Of a stretch of DNA of 64,000 bases, positions 25,740-34,426 are shown piece by piece. The DNA lies in assembly GCA_963784885.1 (NCBI GenBank), contig CAWATA010000002.1, positions 372,001-436,000 of the forward strand, read 5' to 3'. Each line of letters starts with the position of its first letter. The stretch's first letter is position 1. The notes beneath the pieces are model-generated. The model had not been told where the DNA came from and made no database searches. It saw nothing but the letters and a program-made list of their open reading frames with translations. This stretch comes from RHKX01 sp963784885 (lineage in GTDB: Bacteria; Actinomycetota; Thermoleophilia; Solirubrobacterales; 70-9). The position numbers and the translations under genes are program-made.

Positions 25740-27150
25740 GCGCGGGGGACGGACAGCCCCTCCACTTCATCGCGATCGGCGGCGCCGGGATGAGCGGGTT
25801 GGCGCTCGTCTGCGATCGGCTCGGCCACCGGGTCACCGGGTCCGACCGTGCCGAGTCCGGCTACGTCGATCGGCTTCGTGCAGCCGGCATCGATCCGGTG
25901 ATCGGTCACGACGCCGACTCGGTCCCGGAAGACGCCGAAGTCGTGGTCTCGACCGCCATTCCCGACGACAACGTCGAACTGGTTCGCGCTCGCGAGCGCG
26001 GCCAGAGCGTCATCCATCGCGGCGACCTGCTCGCCCGGATCTGTGACGGCAAGCGCTTGATCGCGGTTGCAGGGGCTCACGGCAAGACGACGACGGCCGG
26101 GATGATCGCTCATGCCCTGACGAGCTCCGGGGCGGATCCGGCATTCCTGCTCGGCGGCGAGCTGCCGGGGGCCGGACCCGGCGGGGCCCCGGCGAACGCC
26201 GACTGGGGCAGCTCCGACTGGATCGTCGCCGAGGCCGACGAGAGCGACGGCAGCTTCCTGAAGCTCCGGCCGGAGGTGGCCGCCGTCACCAACGTCGAGC
26301 TCGACCACCACTCCCACTGGGGAGGCGAGGGCGAGCTGATCGCCGCGTTCGCGAAGTTCGCGGCGCCCGCGGCCGCCCTGGTGCGGCCGGCGGAGCCCCG
26401 CCTCGCGGCTCTCGACCGTGCAGGACGGATCCTCGGCTTCGCCGTCGTGCCGCCGGCCGGTGCCGGGCCCGGCACCGCCGCCGCGGTACTCGCCACCGAC
26501 GTCGATCCGGTGGCCGGCGGCTGCCGGTTCCGGATCGTCTCCGAGGAGATCGGCGAGCGGGAGGTCATGCTGTCGGTGCCGGGTCGCCACAACGTCGCCG
26601 ACGCTACCGTCGCCATCGCCGCGATGGCCTGTGCGACCGAGCTCGACGAGCGCCTGCCGGAGCTCGATCGCCTGGTCGCCGCGCTCGAGTCGTTCCCGGG
26701 CATGGCGCGGCGGCTCGAGCGCAAGGGAACGCGGTCGGGGGCGGTTGTCTACGACGACTACGCGCATCACCCGACCGAGGTCGCGGCGTCGCTCGCCGCG
26801 CTCCGCGAGCTTCCCCACCGGAGGCTGATCGCGGTGTTCCAGCCCCATCTCTACTCGCGGACGAAAGCGCTCGCCCAGCGGTTCGGCCGCGCCCTGACGG
26901 CGGCCGACGAGATCGGGGTGCTCGATGTCTACGCCGCACGTGAGCAGCCGACCGGGCCGCTCGCGGGAGTCAGCGGGCTCGACGTCGCCGACGCGGCAGC
27001 CGACGCGGCGCCCGGGCGCCGCGTGGAGTGGCTGGTCGACATCGAGAGCGCGGCCCGGCACCTCGAGCCGCGCCTCGGCGAGGGCGATCTTCTCGTCACG
27101 ATCGGCGCCGGCGACGTCTTCAAGCTGGGAGACATGCTCGTGGGGGACGG

Positions 27151-27154
<4 letters not shown>
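25736..27154 (+). CDS. murC: UDP-MurNAc:L-alanine ligase (MurC)
   Basis: A 472-aa cytoplasmic Mur ligase, first of the peptide-stem ligases. Motifs: FIAIGGAGMSGLALV (residues ~10-24), ATP loop VAGAHGKTTTAGMIAH, VAEADESDGSFLKL, VELDHHSHW and YDDYAHHPTEV. ATGA overlaps on both sides couple it to murG and murB. Confidence 0.95.
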
Positions 27155-28073
<919 letters not shown>

Positions 28074-28074
<1 letters not shown>

Positions 28075-28811
28075 TGGCGGCTCGCGCTTCCCGGATGCTG
28101 CGGCGGCCGTCGTTCTCGATGCCGGCCCGGACGCGCCTCCGCAACCGCTTGATCGTCGCGCTGCTGGTCGTGGCCGCCCTCGTCGCCGGCTACATGCTCT
28201 GGTTCCGGGACTCGTCGGTCGTCGCGATCGAGGACGTGACGGTGACCGGTGCGAACGTAGGGCCGGGGGTCGAGGAGCAACTGACCGCTGCCGCGACCGG
28301 CCTCAGCACCCTTCACCTCGATCGCGGCGCGATCGAGGAGGCGGTGGCCGACGACCCGTCGGTGATCGCCCTGAAGATCGAGACCGACTTCCCCCATGGC
28401 GTGACGATCGACGTCGAGAGCCGCACCCCGGCGGGCTGGGTCGACGCCGACGACGGCACGCTCCTGGCCGCGGACGGCACCGTCCTCGCCACCGGGATCG
28501 ACCGGCCCGACGGGATCGCGGAGATCGCGGGCGACGAAGCGAGCGGCGACCGGGCGGCCGGCGAGGAGCTGGCCGCCGCCCGCGTCCTCGGAGCGGTGCC
28601 GGGGCCGCTGCAGGCACAGGTCGCCAAGGCCTCCGTCGACGAGGACCACGGCGTCGTCGCCGAGCTCAACGGCGGGATCGAGCTCCGCTTCGGCTCGCCC
28701 GGAAACGCCGATCAGAAGTGGCAGGCGGCGGCCGCCGTCCTGGCCGATCCGAACCTCACCAGCGCCACCTATATCGACCTCTCGGTGCCGTCCCGGCCCG
28801 TCGTCGGATAG
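28074..28811 (+). CDS. ftsQ: Cell division protein FtsQ
   Basis: A 245-aa bitopic protein: a basic cytoplasmic tail (residues 1-25), one membrane helix (~26-44, LIVALLVVAALVAGYML), then a POTRA domain beginning VVAIEDVTVTGANVGPGVEE and a FtsQ/DivIB beta domain. It scaffolds FtsL, FtsB and FtsW/FtsI at the septum. The ATG overlaps the murB stop (TGATG). It is the last gene before the separately promoted ftsZ. Confidence 0.88.
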
Positions 28812-28850
28812 CGTCACCGGACCCTCGACTACCACCTGAGGGATCGTAAA

Positions 28851-28871
28851 GTCTCAACCACTGGTTGAGAC
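28851..28871. promoter_or_regulatory. Perfect 10+1+10 palindrome upstream of ftsZ promoter
   Basis: GTCTCAACCA (28851-28860), C, TGGTTGAGAC (28862-28871). With a one-base centre it cannot form a normal hairpin and resembles a high-affinity site for a dimeric regulator. It lies 29 bp upstream of the ftsZ -35 box. Confidence 0.8.
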
Positions 28872-28894
28872 AGGGATCTTGCAGAGGCTCTAGG

Positions 28895-28929
28895 GTGACG
28901 TTGACAGCCACCCCGTTGTCACTTACTTT
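28895..28929 (+). promoter_or_regulatory. ftsZ: ftsZ promoter TTGACA-17-TACTTT
   Basis: TTGACA (28901-28906) is a perfect -35 consensus and TACTTT (28924-28929) a good -10, 17 bp apart. GTGAC (28895-28899) and GTCAC (28918-28922) form an inverted repeat around the -35. Expected transcription start is near 28936. Confidence 0.8.
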
Positions 28930-28936
28930 GGCTGCA

Positions 28937-28961
28937 GTTTGCGGGCTTGGGGCGCGCAAAC
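28937..28961 (+). other. Hairpin at the predicted 5' end of ftsZ mRNA
   Basis: GTTTGCG (28937-28943) and CGCAAAC (28955-28961) are perfect complements around an 11-nt loop, beginning at the expected +1. Such 5'-terminal hairpins often protect mRNA; a protein-binding role is also possible. Confidence 0.6.
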
Positions 28962-29015
28962 GCTCAACTATCACTCAAGCTCCGGACGGAACAGAGAAAG
29001 GCGAGTGAAGCTCAG

Positions 29016-30098
29016 ATGGAGGCTTCCAGTTACCTGGCGGTGATCAAGGTCGTCGGCGCGGGCGGCGGCGGCACCAATGCGGTGTCCCGCATGGTCGACG
29101 CCGGGCTCAAGGGGGTCGAGTTCCTCGCCGTCAACACCGACGCGCAGGCGCTGCGCTCGAGCGATGCCGACGTCAAGCTCGCGATCGGGCAGGAGCTGAC
29201 CCGCGGCCTCGGAGCCGGCGGTCAGCCCGAGATCGGAGCGGGAGCTGCGGCCGAGAGCCGCGATGACATCAAGGAGGCGCTGAAGGGCGCCGACATGGTC
29301 TTCGTCACCGCCGGCGAGGGCGGTGGCACCGGCACCGGAGCTGCGCCGGTCATCGCCGAGATCGCCAAGCAGGAGATCGGAGCGCTGACCGTCGGCGTCG
29401 TCACCAAGCCGTTCGAGTTCGAGGGTGCCAAGCGCATGCAGCAGGCGCTCGACGGCATCGAGAAGCTTCGCAGCGAGGTCGACACGCTGATCATCGTCCC
29501 GAACGAGAAGCTGCTGAACATCGTCGAGCGACGCGAGCCGATCAGCGAGGCCTTCCGCAAGGCCGACGACATCCTCCGCCAGGGAGTTCAGGGCATCACC
29601 GACCTGATCACGGTCCCCGGCCTGATCAACCTCGACTTCGCCGACGTCCGGGCGATCATGTCCGATGCCGGCTCCGCGCTGATGGGGATCGGCACCTCGG
29701 CCGGCGAGAGTCGCGCGGCCGACGCCGCCAAGGAGGCGATCTCCTCGCCGCTGCTCGAGTCGGCGATCGACGGCGCCACCGGCATGCTCCTCAACATCAC
29801 GGGTGGTGAGGACATGGGCCTCTTCGAGGTGAACGAGGCCGCCGAGGTAGTCGCCGCCACCACCGACAAGGGCGCGAACATCATCTTCGGCGCCGTCGTC
29901 GACAACACGATGGGCGACGAGCTTCGCGTCACCGTCATCGCCACCGGCTTCGAGGGCTTCGAGATGCTCGCCCGCCGTCCGGCCGAGGTCCGCCGCCGCA
30001 GCCGCCGCCGTGGCGTCCAGCCTCCGACCGACCGCGAGATCCGCTCGCTGGAGGTCTCCGACGACGACATCGACATCCCCCCGTTCCTGCGGGACTGA
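29016..30098 (+). CDS. ftsZ: Cell division GTPase FtsZ
   Basis: A 360-aa tubulin homologue forming the Z ring. Motifs: VVGAGGGGTNAVSRM, the tubulin signature GGGTGTGAAPVIAEI (residues ~104-118), T7-loop NLDFADVRAIMSDAG and the C-terminal peptide DIDIPPFLRD that binds FtsA/SepF-type partners. The linker is short and Arg-rich (RRRSRRRGVQPP). ATG 29016 is chosen because homology starts there; AAAGG and GAG lie 10-20 nt upstream. An in-frame TTG at 28947 sits inside the leader hairpin. Confidence 0.97.
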   Translation: MEASSYLAVIKVVGAGGGGTNAVSRMVDAGLKGVEFLAVNTDAQALRSSDADVKLAIGQELTRGLGAGGQPEIGAGAAAESRDDIKEALKGADMVFVTAGEGGGTGTGAAPVIAEIAKQEIGALTVGVVTKPFEFEGAKRMQQALDGIEKLRSEVDTLIIVPNEKLLNIVERREPISEAFRKADDILRQGVQGITDLITVPGLINLDFADVRAIMSDAGSALMGIGTSAGESRAADAAKEAISSPLLESAIDGATGMLLNITGGEDMGLFEVNEAAEVVAATTDKGANIIFGAVVDNTMGDELRVTVIATGFEGFEMLARRPAEVRRRSRRRGVQPPTDREIRSLEVSDDDIDIPPFLRD

Positions 30099-30129
30099 GA
30101 GACCGCATCTCTGCGACCTCATCCCGCCG

Positions 30130-31200
30130 CTAGTCCTGCATCGCCAGGATCAGCTCGCGGATCGCTCCCGGGTAGCGGTAGGTGATGCCGCCGTGCTTGC
30201 CGTCGAAGATCTCCAGGGTGTGGGGGACGTCGAGCGCGTCGAGCTCGGCTGAGAACGCCTTGGCGCCGAGGTCGAGGAAGTACTCGTCGCCGTTGCCGGC
30301 GTCGAGGTAGACCCGGCGCATCGAGCGCAGCGCGTCGGCGTGGCGGGGCGCCATGATCACCGGATCGTGGTCGAGCCAGAGCGGCCAGACGTCCTGGTCG
30401 ATCCGGCCGCTCACCGGATCGAAGGGCAGCAGCGCCTTGCCGGGGCGGTCCGGGTCGGGGGAGTAGCAGGCGGCGTAGCCGTACATCTCCAGCGGTCCGC
30501 CGTGGTGGCCGAAGTCGAACGGGTCGGCCTCGGGCAGATGCTCGAAGAAGACGTCATAGGAGGATTCGTAGCGGTCGCGCAGCGTCCTGATCGTGGCGGC
30601 GATGCTCGGCGGCATCGAGAGCTCGAACAGCGAGTCGCCGGCGTGGGATGCGAGCGCCGAGAAGACGTCGGGTCGCATCATCGGCACGACCATCGCGCCG
30701 TAGCCGCCCGAGGACTTGCCGGTGATGCCGCGGTGGTCGCGGTCGGCCGCGGTCGGGTAGCGGCCGTCGATGAACGGGACGAGCTCGTCGCAGAGGTAGC
30801 TCTGATAGTTGCCGGTGCCGGTCGAGTCGAGGAACTGGGAGCCGCCGTAGGAGGTCCAGCAATCGACCATGACCAAGATCGCGTCGGGGCACTCCTCCGA
30901 GGCGAGCATCGCGTCCATTCGCTCGACGAAGGTCGGCTCGAACGCGCTGCGGCTCGTCCACATGTCGAGCTGGCCGGTGTAGCCCTGGATCACGTAGATC
31001 GTCGGGAGCGGCCGGGGGTGGTCGAGCTCGACCCCGGGGGGCCGGAGCACGTAGAGCGGGCGCCGGGCCGGGTCGCCGAGCGGGTTGTCGGCGAGGATGT
31101 CGGACTCGACGACCAGGCGGTCGAGGGTCCCTGCCAGGGGCCGGCTCCAGGGCCGCCCGAGCTCCTCGTCGGAGGCCGGGCTCTCGTGAACAAGGCGCAT
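30130..31200 (-). CDS. Alpha/beta-hydrolase, esterase D-like
   Basis: A 356-aa hydrolase with no signal peptide. The nucleophile elbow is GITGKSSGGYGAM (Ser ~residue 178); a candidate acid is in YLDAGNGDEYFLDLG and the His is in FDGKHGGITYRY near the C terminus. The segment TIYVIQGYTGQLDMW forms the first core strand. The fold matches the putative-esterase (EstD/antigen 85-like) family; substrate unknown. It is convergent to ftsZ and divergent from gcvT. Confidence 0.78.
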   Translation of the reverse strand: MRLVHESPASDEELGRPWSRPLAGTLDRLVVESDILADNPLGDPARRPLYVLRPPGVELDHPRPLPTIYVIQGYTGQLDMWTSRSAFEPTFVERMDAMLASEECPDAILVMVDCWTSYGGSQFLDSTGTGNYQSYLCDELVPFIDGRYPTAADRDHRGITGKSSGGYGAMVVPMMRPDVFSALASHAGDSLFELSMPPSIAATIRTLRDRYESSYDVFFEHLPEADPFDFGHHGGPLEMYGYAACYSPDPDRPGKALLPFDPVSGRIDQDVWPLWLDHDPVIMAPRHADALRSMRRVYLDAGNGDEYFLDLGAKAFSAELDALDVPHTLEIFDGKHGGITYRYPGAIRELILAMQD

Positions 31201-31206
31201 GCCCGC

Positions 31207-31212
31207 ACCTTA
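31207..31212 (-). promoter_or_regulatory. -10 box TAAGGT for leaderless esterase transcript
   Basis: On the minus strand TAAGGT is followed by 6 nt (GCGGGC) and the ATG at 31200. Confidence 0.6.
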
Positions 31213-31255
31213 GCCAGCGCCGCGCCGAATCAGGTGGCGTGCCCGGTGCCCGCGC

Positions 31256-31261
31256 TAGCCT
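31256..31261 (+). promoter_or_regulatory. -10 box TAGCCT for leaderless gcvT transcript
   Basis: TAGCCT is followed by 7 nt and GTG 31269. It lies back to back with the esterase -10 box, 43 bp away. Confidence 0.6.
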
Positions 31262-31268
31262 CCGCCGC

Positions 31269-32351
31269 GTGAGCTCCGAACCCCTCCGCCGGACCACGCT
31301 CTTCGACGAGCACGTCGCCGCCGGCGGCCGGCTCGTCCCCTTCGCGGGGTGGGAGATGCCCGTCCAGTACGAGGGCGTCGCGGCCGAGCACGCAGCCGTT
31401 CGCGAGCGGGCGGGGATGTTCGACGTATCGCACATGGGCCAGATCAGGACGTCGGGCCCCGATGCCGCCCGGTTCCTTCAGCACGTCGTCAGCAACGACG
31501 TCGACGGGCTCGCCCCCGGTGGCGCCCAGTATTCGTGCCTGTGCGCCGACGACGGCGGCATTCTCGACGACCTCTTCAGCTACCTGCTCGACGACGGCTC
31601 CTACTTGACCGTCTCCAACGCCGCCAACCACGAGACGGACCTCGCGCGCTTCCGGGCGCTCGCGGGTGGCTTCGACGTCACCGTCGAGGACCTCGCCCCC
31701 CGGCACTCGATGCTCGCTGTCCAGGGGCCCGCGGCGCGAGCAGCGGTCGCCGCGCTCGCCGACGGCGAGCTTCCGGCCCGGATGCGCACGGCGACCCTCG
31801 AGGTGGCGGGCTCGCAGGCCCTCGTCTGCGGGACCGGATACACGGGCGAGGACGGCGTCGAGGTCATCCTCGGCAACGACGGAGCGGTGGCGCTCTGGCG
31901 GGAGCTGCTGGCGGCCGGGGTCACGCCCTGCGGGCTCGGTGCCCGCGACACCCTCCGGCTCGAGGTCTGCTTCCACCTCCACGGCAACGACATGGGCCCG
32001 GACCGCAACCCGATCGAGGCGGGGCTCGGGTGGTGCTGCATCGAGGAGACGGGCTTCGCGGGCTCCGAGGCCGTAGCGGCGGCGCGCTCAGCGGGGACCG
32101 CCGAGCGGCTCGCGGCGTTCGCGATCACCGATCGCGGGATCCCGCGGCGGGACAACCCGATCCTGCTCGGCGACGAGCGGGTCGGGTCCGTCACCAGCGG
32201 TACCTTCTCGCCGTCGCTGGGAATCGGGATCGGGATGGGATACGTTCGCGCCGACCTGGCCGAGCCCGGGACGGCGGTGGCGATCGACGTCCGCGGGCGT
32301 CGCCGAGAGGCGGAGATCCGTTCCAAGCCGCTGTACGCCAAGACCGACTGA
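31269..32351 (+). CDS. gcvT: Glycine cleavage system T protein (aminomethyltransferase)
   Basis: A 360-aa folate-dependent enzyme releasing ammonia from the aminomethyl-lipoyl H protein and forming methylene-tetrahydrofolate. Motifs: RTTLFDEHVAAGGRLVPFAG, MFDVSHMGQI, GYTGEDGVEVIL and GARDTLRLEVCFHLHGND. The GTG start is set by the TAGCCT box and by homology. It is followed closely by gcvH and then gcvPA/gcvPB. Confidence 0.95.
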   Translation: MSSEPLRRTTLFDEHVAAGGRLVPFAGWEMPVQYEGVAAEHAAVRERAGMFDVSHMGQIRTSGPDAARFLQHVVSNDVDGLAPGGAQYSCLCADDGGILDDLFSYLLDDGSYLTVSNAANHETDLARFRALAGGFDVTVEDLAPRHSMLAVQGPAARAAVAALADGELPARMRTATLEVAGSQALVCGTGYTGEDGVEVILGNDGAVALWRELLAAGVTPCGLGARDTLRLEVCFHLHGNDMGPDRNPIEAGLGWCCIEETGFAGSEAVAAARSAGTAERLAAFAITDRGIPRRDNPILLGDERVGSVTSGTFSPSLGIGIGMGYVRADLAEPGTAVAIDVRGRRREAEIRSKPLYAKTD

Positions 32352-32371
32352 CAGACCGACGAAAGGACCAC

Positions 32372-32764
32372 ATGGCGACCGAGGAGAGCTACCCCGAGGA
32401 CCTGCGCTACCACCCCGAGCACGACTGGGCCCGGATCGACGGCGACCGGGCGACCTTCGGAATCACCTGGTTCGCCCAGGACTCGCTCGGCGACGTCGTC
32501 TTCTTCGACCCGCCCGAGGTCGGGGCCACCGTCGGCAAGGACGAGCCCTACACCGAGGTCGAGTCGGTCAAGGCCGTCTCCGACGTCATCGCACCGCTCA
32601 GCGGCGAGATCCTCGAGGTCAACGACGAGGCGGGCACGAACCCGGAGCTGATCAACACCGACCCCTACGGCCAGGGCTGGATGGTCAAGGTCCGGCTGAC
32701 GGACCCAAGCGAGGTCGAGACCCTCATGGATTCAGGGGCGTATCGGGCCCTGATCGCAGACTGA
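32372..32764 (+). CDS. gcvH: Glycine cleavage system H protein
   Basis: A 130-aa lipoyl carrier that shuttles the aminomethyl group between P, T and L proteins. The lipoylation Lys is in EVESVKAVSD (residue ~65). The N terminus LRYHPEHDWARIDG and the C-terminal GQGWMVKVRL are typical. The ATG is preceded by GAAAGGA 6 nt upstream, a clear Shine-Dalgarno sequence fitting an internal operon gene. Confidence 0.96.
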   Translation: MATEESYPEDLRYHPEHDWARIDGDRATFGITWFAQDSLGDVVFFDPPEVGATVGKDEPYTEVESVKAVSDVIAPLSGEILEVNDEAGTNPELINTDPYGQGWMVKVRLTDPSEVETLMDSGAYRALIAD

Positions 32765-32840
32765 CGATCCCGACCGGCTCCTCCGCTGCTCGTCCGGTCC
32801 GGTCGGCCCGCTGCCCAACTACGGCGGCGCCTCAAGTGAC

Positions 32841-32860
32841 GGCAGCCCTGACGGGCTGCC
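32841..32860 (+). terminator. Perfect 8-bp hairpin after gcvH
   Basis: GGCAGCCC and GGGCTGCC close a TGAC tetraloop 77 bp after the gcvH stop. No T run follows, as is common for GC-rich actinobacterial terminators. Confidence 0.5.
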
Positions 32861-32953
32861 GGAAGCGCTGCGTCGCCTCACGCCCGGACTGAGTGAGACC
32901 CCAGGGGTTTCCTTCCCCACCCCACAGGGTTCCCGTTCCCGTTACCCAACGGT

Positions 32954-33017
32954 CCGAGGGAAGCGGACGGCGAAGCCGGGGCATTCCCTCGGGGTGATCC
33001 CATCCCTCGGGGTGATC
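32954..33017 (+). other. gcvPA leader: one arm and two identical partner repeats
   Basis: CCGAGGGAA (32954-32962) is complementary to TTCCCTCGG (32984-32992). A 15-bp unit, TCCCTCGGGGTGATC, occurs at 32985 and 33003, an 18-bp period, so the left arm can pair with either copy. The -10 box for gcvPA lies downstream, so DNA-level repeats are as likely as an RNA switch. Confidence 0.5.
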
Positions 33018-33039
33018 TCAGCCGCGCCGCCGACACCTC

Positions 33040-33045
33040 TAACCT
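33040..33045 (+). promoter_or_regulatory. -10 box TAACCT for leaderless gcvPA transcript
   Basis: TAACCT is followed by 7 nt and GTG 33053. Confidence 0.55.
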
Positions 33046-33052
33046 CTCGCCG

Positions 33053-34426
33053 GTGAGCGGCTACACCTCGGTCACCGACGATGAGCGCCGCGACATGCTC
33101 GCGGCCATCGGGGTCTCCTCGGTCGAGGAGCTCTTCGACGTTCCTGCGGGCGTCCGCCTCGACCGCGACCTCGAGTTGCCCGACGGGATGACCGAGGCAG
33201 AGGTCTACGGCAGGATGCGGGAGCTCGCCTCCCGTAACGCCGACGCCGATTCGGAGGTCTGCTTCCTCGGGGCCGGGATGTACGACCACTACGCGCCGGC
33301 GATCGTCGACGCGATCATCTCGCGCTCCGAGTTCCTGACCCCGTACACGCCCTATCAGCCGGAGATCTCGCAGGGCGGCCTGCAGTCGATGTTCGAGTTC
33401 CAGACCGCGATGACGGAGCTGACCGGGCTGCCGCTGTCGAGCGCCGGCCTCTATGAGGGTCCGTCGACGGTCGCCGCGGCCGGGTATCTGGCGATCGCCG
33501 CGACCAAGCGCCGTCGGTTCGTCGTCTCCACCGGCGTCAATCCGCAGTCGCGCGAGACGCTCGAGACCTACAGCGCCGGCTATCCGGCCGAGGTCGCGGG
33601 CGTGCCGCTCGCCGACGGGCTGACCGACCTCGATGCGCTCGCCGACGCCGTCGACGATCGGACCGCGGCCGTCTTCGTGCAGTACCCGAACTTCCTCGGC
33701 GCGATCGAGGACCTGGAGGCGATCGCCGCGATCACCCGCGACGCCGGCGCCCTGCTGATCGCCGCCTGCGACCCGATCGCGCTCGGCATCCTCCGCACGC
33801 CCGGCGACTGCGGCGTCGACATCGCCGTCGGCGAGGGCCAGCCGCTCGGGAATCGCCTCGACTACGGTGGCCCGTCCTTCGGCTTCTTCTGCGCGACCGA
33901 GGCGCAGATCCGGCGGATGCCGGGCCGGATCGCCGGCGAGACGACCGACGTCGACGGCCGCCGCGGCTTCGTCCTCGCGCTTCAGACCCGCGAGCAGCAC
34001 ATCCGCCGCGAGAAGGCGACCCACAACATCTGCACCGCCCAGGCCCTGAACGCCCTCGGCGGGATGATCTACCTGAGCTGGCTCGGCCGCCGCGGCCTCG
34101 TCGAGCTCGGCGAGCTGCTGGTCCGCCGTACCCACTACGCCCGCGAGAGCCTCGCCGCCGTCGACGGGATCTCGCTCGCGCACGATCAGCCCGTCGTCCG
34201 CGAGTTCGCGATCCGCTTCGACGCGCCGGTGAAGGGCGTCCTCGACCACTGTGCCGCCGCCGGCATCGCCGCCGGCGTCCCGCTCGACCCCGAGTACGGA
34301 AACGGCCTGCTGGTGGCGATCACCGAGCAGCGCACCATCGAGCAGATCGACCGGCTGGTCGAGACGCTCGGCGGTGCCGTCGCCGACGCCGCCGTCGGCG
34401 GGCAGCGGGAGGAGGTGCCGGTGTGA
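33053..34426 (+). CDS. gcvPA: Glycine dehydrogenase (decarboxylating) subunit 1
   Basis: A 457-aa alpha subunit of the two-part P protein that decarboxylates glycine and loads the methylamine on GcvH. The N terminus YTSVTDDERRDMLAAIGVSS and MYDHYAPAIVDAIISRSEF are family hallmarks, with YQPEISQGGLQSMFEFQTAM following. It carries no PLP lysine, which is in subunit 2. GTG start; the stop overlaps gcvPB (GTGA). It has its own predicted leaderless promoter. Confidence 0.95.
   Translation: MSGYTSVTDDERRDMLAAIGVSSVEELFDVPAGVRLDRDLELPDGMTEAEVYGRMRELASRNADADSEVCFLGAGMYDHYAPAIVDAIISRSEFLTPYTPYQPEISQGGLQSMFEFQTAMTELTGLPLSSAGLYEGPSTVAAAGYLAIAATKRRRFVVSTGVNPQSRETLETYSAGYPAEVAGVPLADGLTDLDALADAVDDRTAAVFVQYPNFLGAIEDLEAIAAITRDAGALLIAACDPIALGILRTPGDCGVDIAVGEGQPLGNRLDYGGPSFGFFCATEAQIRRMPGRIAGETTDVDGRRGFVLALQTREQHIRREKATHNICTAQALNALGGMIYLSWLGRRGLVELGELLVRRTHYARESLAAVDGISLAHDQPVVREFAIRFDAPVKGVLDHCAAAGIAAGVPLDPEYGNGLLVAITEQRTIEQIDRLVETLGGAVADAAVGGQREEVPV

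Noticed and set aside
32765..33052. Glycine riboswitch
   Set aside because: No paired aptamer cores could be recognised; only direct and inverted repeats are seen, reported separately.
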